This document shows positions 49,574 through 64,000 of a DNA stretch of 64,000 nucleotides, piece by piece. The stretch is from Triatoma infestans. Lineage: Eukaryota > Arthropoda > Insecta > Hemiptera > Reduviidae. Below the pieces are notes generated by a model, which was not told the origin of the DNA, made no database searches, and saw only the letters and a list, made by a program, of their open reading frames with translations. The DNA is taken from positions 27,279-91,278 of the forward strand of contig JAAEAF010005024.1 of the NCBI GenBank assembly GCA_011037195.1, written 5' to 3'. How positions within the stretch are numbered: the stretch's first letter is position 1; each line of letters begins with the position of its first letter. Both the position numbers and the translations under genes were made by a program.

Positions 49574-50300
49574 CAAACATCTTAGCTCAAAAAAGAAAAA
49601 TCGCCGAAAGTTCAAACTTCATATTCCGTTGGGTATTACCATGAAATCCACCAGGACGTACCTGTGAAAATTCCTCAACCGGAAGTAACACTTCCGGTGA
49701 CTTTTCATTTTTAAAACTTTTATTTGAAACATTTCTTTGGGAAAATGCATTTAAGAGAGAGCTTTTAGAGGAAGAGTGTGGTTACTTTTTCCTCTAAAGT
49801 GCTATTTCAATTTATTATATAATTGTATCATCTAGATAATATTAAATAGAATTAAATCTGCTGCCAATATTCCGAGTTTCAAGAAAATCGATTGACTGGA
49901 AGTGTGTTTCTATGAAAAATGGTTTCAGTTTTCTGAGCTTTGCTTGAAAACGGCCACAAGAATTTTCTGTAAAAGTAGGTATATCATCAACACATAGAAT
50001 GAGTTAAAACTTTTATTTGAAAAACATTTCTCCAAAAAAAATTCTTTAAGGTGGTTTCTGGGGGAGGGGCGGAATTATGTTTTTTTCCTTAAAATCCTAT
50101 TTCAATTTATTAAACAATTCTATCATCTAAATAATATTAATTAGAATTAAATATGTTGTTGAAATTCTAAGTTTGAAGAAAATCGATTGATCGGAAATGG
50201 GTTTTTATTGAAGTTATTTCTATTTTTTACGGTTTCTCCATAAAAAACACCGACGAATTTCATTTAATTTGTCGGCACTAACTTATATCATTTTTGTTCG
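49376..50300 (-). mobile_element. HINE-like element upstream of gene A
   Basis: Inverted right end (TTTTCTCTAACTGCTATTAC, diverged hairpin), (GT)n at 49532-49570, two internal units; left end lost or displaced to 50838-50862. It starts about 265 bp upstream of the gene A start codon, so it may contribute to the promoter region. Confidence 0.72.
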
Positions 50301-50837
50301 AATCTTTGAGAAGTTATTCTTTCCTTAAAAAAAAATTATTTTATTAACATAGATTCTCTAAATTGATATAAAATTGAAGAAAGGCAAACATTATTTAAAA
50401 TTAATGCCGATTTGTATAATATTTGTTACCTTTATAATAAATTTTATGTTTATTACTATATCAAGTTAACAATGTATTAGGTTATACATTGTACTAGGTT
50501 ATACATATGTGTAACATATGACACATATGTTGGAGCAATTAACCTCCAGCAATACAGAAATAATAATGTTACAACCAGAATATTACATTAAAATCAAGTT
50601 AGTTAATGACTAACATTATAATGATAAACAAAATATAAAATATTAGAAGGTATTTCGCCGTTGTTACTAAAAAAAAACAGAACTATTTCCATGTTTATGT
50701 CACTTTCAAAACTTATAGAATAATGCCATCTGTGTCAGTAATATTTGTTTGTCAACTTAAAAAAAAAATCATTATTTAAAATTATGAGTTTGAAGAAAAT
50801 AAAAATTTATCACTTAAATTGTGTAAACTGCAGTTCT

Positions 50838-51013
50838 GTCGTGTGAGTGTTTCACAACAGATTCTTTTACTTTCTCTTACTCCTGGATAAATGGAAGTAT
50901 ATATAATCGTGTCAAATTTTCGATATCGTGTTTCACTTGAAATACACGTTTTAGGCCTGTTGAATCCGAAACGGTGGTTTTTAGAAAATGATCTCTGTGT
51001 GTGTGTGGCTATG
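50838..51013 (-). mobile_element. Two abutting HINE-like ends
   Basis: GTGTGAGTGTTTCACAACAG (inverted left end) is followed within a few bases by TTTTACTTTCTCTTACTCCT (inverted right end of a second copy), which then runs to 51013. Suggests tandem insertion or concatemer formation. Confidence 0.65.
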
Positions 51014-51357
51014 TGAACAGCTGTTATTGTATTGATTTCATTTTATTAAATTTGGGAAATTTCATCTTAATGAACTATAACAGGCACATACGTAGTTTAT
51101 TGAGGCTTGTGGCTACAAGCTAACACACGTTTCCACTGCGATCTAAAATATCTGTTGTATTCCTATGATTAATGCAAATAATCCATTTAGAGTTTAGCAA
51201 TGAATAGGAAGTCTATGTGTGTGAAGCGAGCTAGATTTTGCCCATGGACAGGCTAAAAACAAACCAATTCTGAAACCATAGTTGTTATGGTGGTTGGTTC
51301 CGCAGAGCTGGAAAGCATCAGAGACATTTTCCGTGTTAACCTATTTCTTTTTGTGGT

Positions 51358-51395
51358 CATCGACCGGTTTCGGGCGTTCGCCCATCATCAGGATC
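51358..51395 (-). ncRNA. Hammerhead-like ribozyme motif
   Basis: Minus-strand CTGATGA core (the canonical U variant), GGGC/GCCC, GAAA, CCGG, TC, GATG. Stem I keeps three of four pairs (GATC opposite GATG). Confidence 0.6.
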
Positions 51396-52165
51396 TTTCT
51401 GTTAAACAGTGTAATAACACAGACTTGCACAGAGCAAATACAGAGTTGATACACTGGATTTTAAAAGCCTTTGTTATGATGGAACTAGGTCAAGAGAGGT
51501 GTTGCTACCTGAATGGGAAAACACATGTTCGGTCCTTTAGTGACGTTGTTTCCTTTTTAAATGGAAACATCAATGGGTGGGAATGCATAACTTAAACCAT
51601 GTTTTTTGAAGGAGATTTTACTTTGATAATTATTTATCCATACCATCTTATTATTTCTATTTATTAATTTATAACAGAGAACAGAGCGAAATAACGCAAA
51701 AGTGTCAGCCGTGGGCCACTACGGCTATTCATCTATTCCATTCCACACCATCCATACAATCATATCTATACCATCTTGCAATCATTCAGCTCGGATTCTA
51801 TCATTTCTTATCAGTAACTATTCCATAGTGGCCCACGGCTGACACTTTTGCATGATTTCACTCTATTAAAAATAATAAATAGAAATAATAAGATGGTATG
51901 GGTAAATAATTATCAAAGTAAAATCTCCTTTAGAAAACATAGTTTGATAGATTCCCACTCATTGATGTTTCCATTTTAAAAGGGAACAACGTCACTAAAG
52001 GACCGAACATATGTTTTCTCATTTAGGAAGCAACACCCCTCTTAACCTAGTTCCATCATAACAAAGACTTTTAAAAACCAGTGTATCAACTGTATTTGCT
52101 CTGTGCAAGTCTAGTTATTACAAAAAACTGTTTGGTTAACATAAACATGTATTGTTTACCGAAAA

Positions 52166-52203
52166 CATCCTGATGATGGGCGAACGCCTGAAACCGGTCT
52201 ACG
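52166..52203 (+). ncRNA. Hammerhead-like ribozyme motif, decayed stem I
   Basis: CATC-CTGATGA-stem II-GAAA-CCGG-TC, then TACG in place of GATG; stem II has GCCT for GCCC. Probably inactive. Confidence 0.5.
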
Positions 52204-52379
52204 ACCACAAAAACAAGCAAGCCATCACGGAAAATGTCTCTGATGCAACTCTGAAACCTTTGTCTTGTTCGGGTGTTTCGGGGGAAGAGGCTCAGATTGG
52301 AATAACCGCGGCGTACCAAGGCCCTAACAAAGTGGCTAATTCTATTACAACCAACTGTATAAATTGAAAAATCTTTAAT

Positions 52380-53200
52380 AAAATATTCCCTATCCCTATG
52401 TCTTCATGAGCCGGCCTCTCTAATCTCTTGCCTTCCTTTCTGATTACATAGGTTATCCTTGCGAACCTACTCTATTGTATCTGTTGATCTGTCTAAACCA
52501 TTTTAAGTGATAGTCTCAGTCAACTCTTCTCTCAACTTTGCAGTTAAGTCTCAGCATGCCTTGAAAGAAAATGCAGGGTCTTTGGCAAGAGCTTAGCTTC
52601 TAATTAAATTGTTTGACGTTAGAGGAACAGTAATAATTAGGACACACACACATCCTATGGGTATGTGATTAACACAATTAATTACCCTCACTGTTGTCGG
52701 GATATTACAATCACAATTAATCATAAATATTTATAAATTGTTTATGATTTCAATTTGTTTTTGACTGATTACTGTTATTCACTTACAAAGTAACTCTTTC
52801 AGAATAAATGAAAAATGAGTGTAAAGAAAATATTTACATTTATAATATAAATTGGTAAAGAAAATTTATCGTGGATTATAGTAAACAGTAAGAATTTTTA
52901 ATTATGCAAAAGTTCAACAAGTTTCAAAAAACAACAATGCAACAATGCAAGTTTCAAAAAAAAGAATTTAAAATTAGTTCAGCTGATGCTGGTAAATAAA
53001 CAGACGAAGAAGTATTTATTTGACAACAGATTAAAATGACATGTGACAACTGAACGAGACTTGTAAAAACAGTTCATTCTCATATTAACTAGTGGATTAT
53101 TCTCTAAAACCGTTAAAAATAGGTATTTTTAAAAAAGCATGACAAGTATTAAATGTATATATATATATATGTACAAGCTAAACAATTACATAATGTTTTC
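52380..53200. repeat. Segmental duplication shared with 2095-2880
   Basis: Downstream of gene B as its partner is downstream of gene A. No LINE tail at the site that is interrupted at 2409-2573. Confidence 0.7.
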
Positions 53201-54055
53201 CAATGTAAAAAGAAAATTTAAATTTAGATTAATTAAACCAATTATATATTGCTTTGTCATATTTAATAAATTTTTTTTACTTTAAAAATGTTAAAAAAAA
53301 AAATATTCAGTTTAAAGCCTTAATTAATATTATAATTCTATTTTTTGTTTAATATATTTTTAAAATTGTATTCAAATATTAATTACTTCATTTCAAGTAT
53401 TGGTTGAAGTAACTTTATCAATTTTTTTTAACCTTCAATATTTTTATAATTTATTTATTTATTTATTTATTTACATTACACAATGTTGGAGTACATGGTG
53501 ATTTCCATCTTACAAATATTCTCATATAAACAATCTTAATATTATATACACATAATTGTTAACTATATACAAATTATAAAACATAAAATTGTTTTCTTCT
53601 AAAATAGAGACCTAACTATCTTATTATTTTCAAACCAATAATTATTAAAAGTATTCCTATTAACATCATTATTATTATATAACAATAGCCCTTCTACTTA
53701 ATACAAGCAGATAATACAGTTTTGTCCAGATAAATCTAACCCAATTTGTACTGATATTACTTGCCTCATAGTCCTGATAATCTACATTTCTTTTTACTTT
53801 GCCACTTCTACAAACATCATCGATATTTTTATATTTTTTTTTTCCAATACGCCTTTTTCACAGCAATATTTCTTTCAACATCAACATTATTTTCCACTAT
53901 ATGTATTACTAAACAAAAGCATTTGTACTTATTTACAATGGACGCTCTATATGAAAGAAATACATATATTAAGAAATTGTTTATTATTCTGATCTTTTTT
54001 TTTTTAATTTATTTGCCAATTGTCTAAACAGTTACTCTTACTTTCTTTTTCATCT
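53201..54055. other. AT-rich spacer downstream of gene B
   Basis: (TTTA)n near 53452-53472; no feature recognised. An 88-codon phenylalanine-rich frame at 53761-54027 reflects base composition. Confidence 0.4.
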
Positions 54056-54533
54056 AATCTTCTAATTAAATTTGTATTTTTCAGAACTTTAAACTTCATT
54101 TACTATAAGGATTAAGTTCCATGTTAATATGTCAAGTAAAAGAGACATTGTAGCGCTACCGAAAAGAAAGGCAAAATCTGTCGGTACCCTCATGACTTTT
54201 GACAAAAATAATAGTGATAATGGTAGCTGAGGAATAACACCAATCAGAGAATTCAGAAATATTTAACTTAATCCCCACACACAGACGAAATGTATATTTT
54301 TCCAGATAAAATAAGTTCTGGAGTTTCTACAGGGAGAATATAAAAAAAAACTAACAGTTACACCTTTATTTTATGTAATAAAGCATAATACTCATATATT
54401 TATTATTATTTAGAACACAATGCTGTTGTATGTGAAATTTAATTGCACCCAAAAACGGTATTTTCCTTCTTGCTTGTTCCTCAAGTCAAAAAATACAATT
54501 ACTATTTAGTATTTAAGTTAGATTAATAAATTT

Positions 54534-63745
<9,212 letters not shown>

Positions 63746-64000
63746 CTACCAACAGAATAATTTTTTTTTTTGAGATTTGTGTTGGCTGGTTTATATATAC
63801 ATAGTAATACTTGTGTCAGCAAATATTAGTGAGAAAAATCATTACTAGGAATACTGGAGCTGAAGTTTGTATTTAACACAATGAATTCATAGATCTTCAA
63901 AATATGTGGAAAGTGTTATGTTGAGGGCCAGCCAATTTAAGAGAGGTTTGATAATGAAACATTCACTCAGACTAGCGCTGTGGAGCGAAACTTAACGTCT

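Larger units (their letters stand above)
51294..52245. repeat. Large inverted repeat of Penelope LTR sequence
   Basis: Arms about 51294-51725 and 51830-52245, roughly 90% alike by eye, with a ~105-bp centre. Outer ends are the hammerhead/LTR segment; inward come TGTTCGGTCCTTTAGTGACG, GATTTTACTTTGATAATTAT and CAGCCGTGGGCCACTA at the junction. Open frames in the arms are not recognised as genes. Lies between genes A and B. Confidence 0.78.

Noticed and set aside
51287..51595. 102-codon frame starting with the LTR sequence, similar starts at 8329 and 58542
   Set aside because: The shared residues (ESIRDIF...FVVIDRFRAFAH) are a translation of the hammerhead segment; copies are not conserved as protein.

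Overview
The window is a piece of an AT-rich, repeat-rich arthropod (almost certainly insect) nuclear genome. The coding exons are short, bounded by GT/AG introns and assemble into a CYP4-family cytochrome P450. Nearly everything else is transposable-element sequence of types common in insects. I cannot name the species. The long TE-filled introns suggest a fairly large genome.

Host genes. All host coding sequence I recognise is on the minus strand, as a head-to-tail array of CYP4 genes. Gene A (49111 down to 10915, 13 exons over 38 kb) joins in phase into 1524 nt, a 507-residue P450 with membrane anchor, I-helix GHDTT, ExxR, PERF and heme-Cys signature, including a 12-nt microexon. Gene B (63745 down to 54534) shows its last seven exons; the 5' part lies beyond the window. 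By hand count it is about 87% identical to A. A broken third copy, C (about 890 down to 513), is a pseudogene with several frameshifts. A SINE sits at the same intronic place in A and B, and flanking DNA is shared too, so the array grew by segmental duplication.

Mobile DNA by region. 1-10.9 kb: pseudogene C, palindromic MITE, LINE and Penelope fragments, a duplicated ~0.8 kb repeat split by a hammerhead-bearing palindrome. 11-34 kb (introns of A): a Tc/mariner-like element with DUF4817-type N-terminus and long inverted arms, a Tc1 element with TA duplications, a hAT-type MITE with 8-bp duplication, two mariners, a jockey-like LINE, a Gypsy-like LTR, an RTE-like LINE split by a second LTR, SINEs. 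34-49 kb (intron 1 of A): LINE RNase H fragments, nested SINEs, a Dong/R4-like LINE end inside (TTA)n, and a 5'-truncated Penelope-like element with an open RT plus GIY-YIG frame. 49-64 kb: a ~430-bp-arm inverted repeat of Penelope LTR sequence, gene B, a PIF/Harbinger remnant and a second long-armed Tc/mariner element.

Two structures stand out. (1) Six copies of a hammerhead-ribozyme-like motif, one about 0.7 kb downstream of the Penelope ORF and most others in inverted-repeat LTR remnants. (2) At least ten copies or fragments of a ~1 kb noncoding family with inverted subterminal repeats, hairpins at both ends, internal ~330-bp repeats and a (GT)n tract, an architecture like the HINE/DINE-1 (Helentron-derived) elements. 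No function is claimed for intervals where nothing is described.
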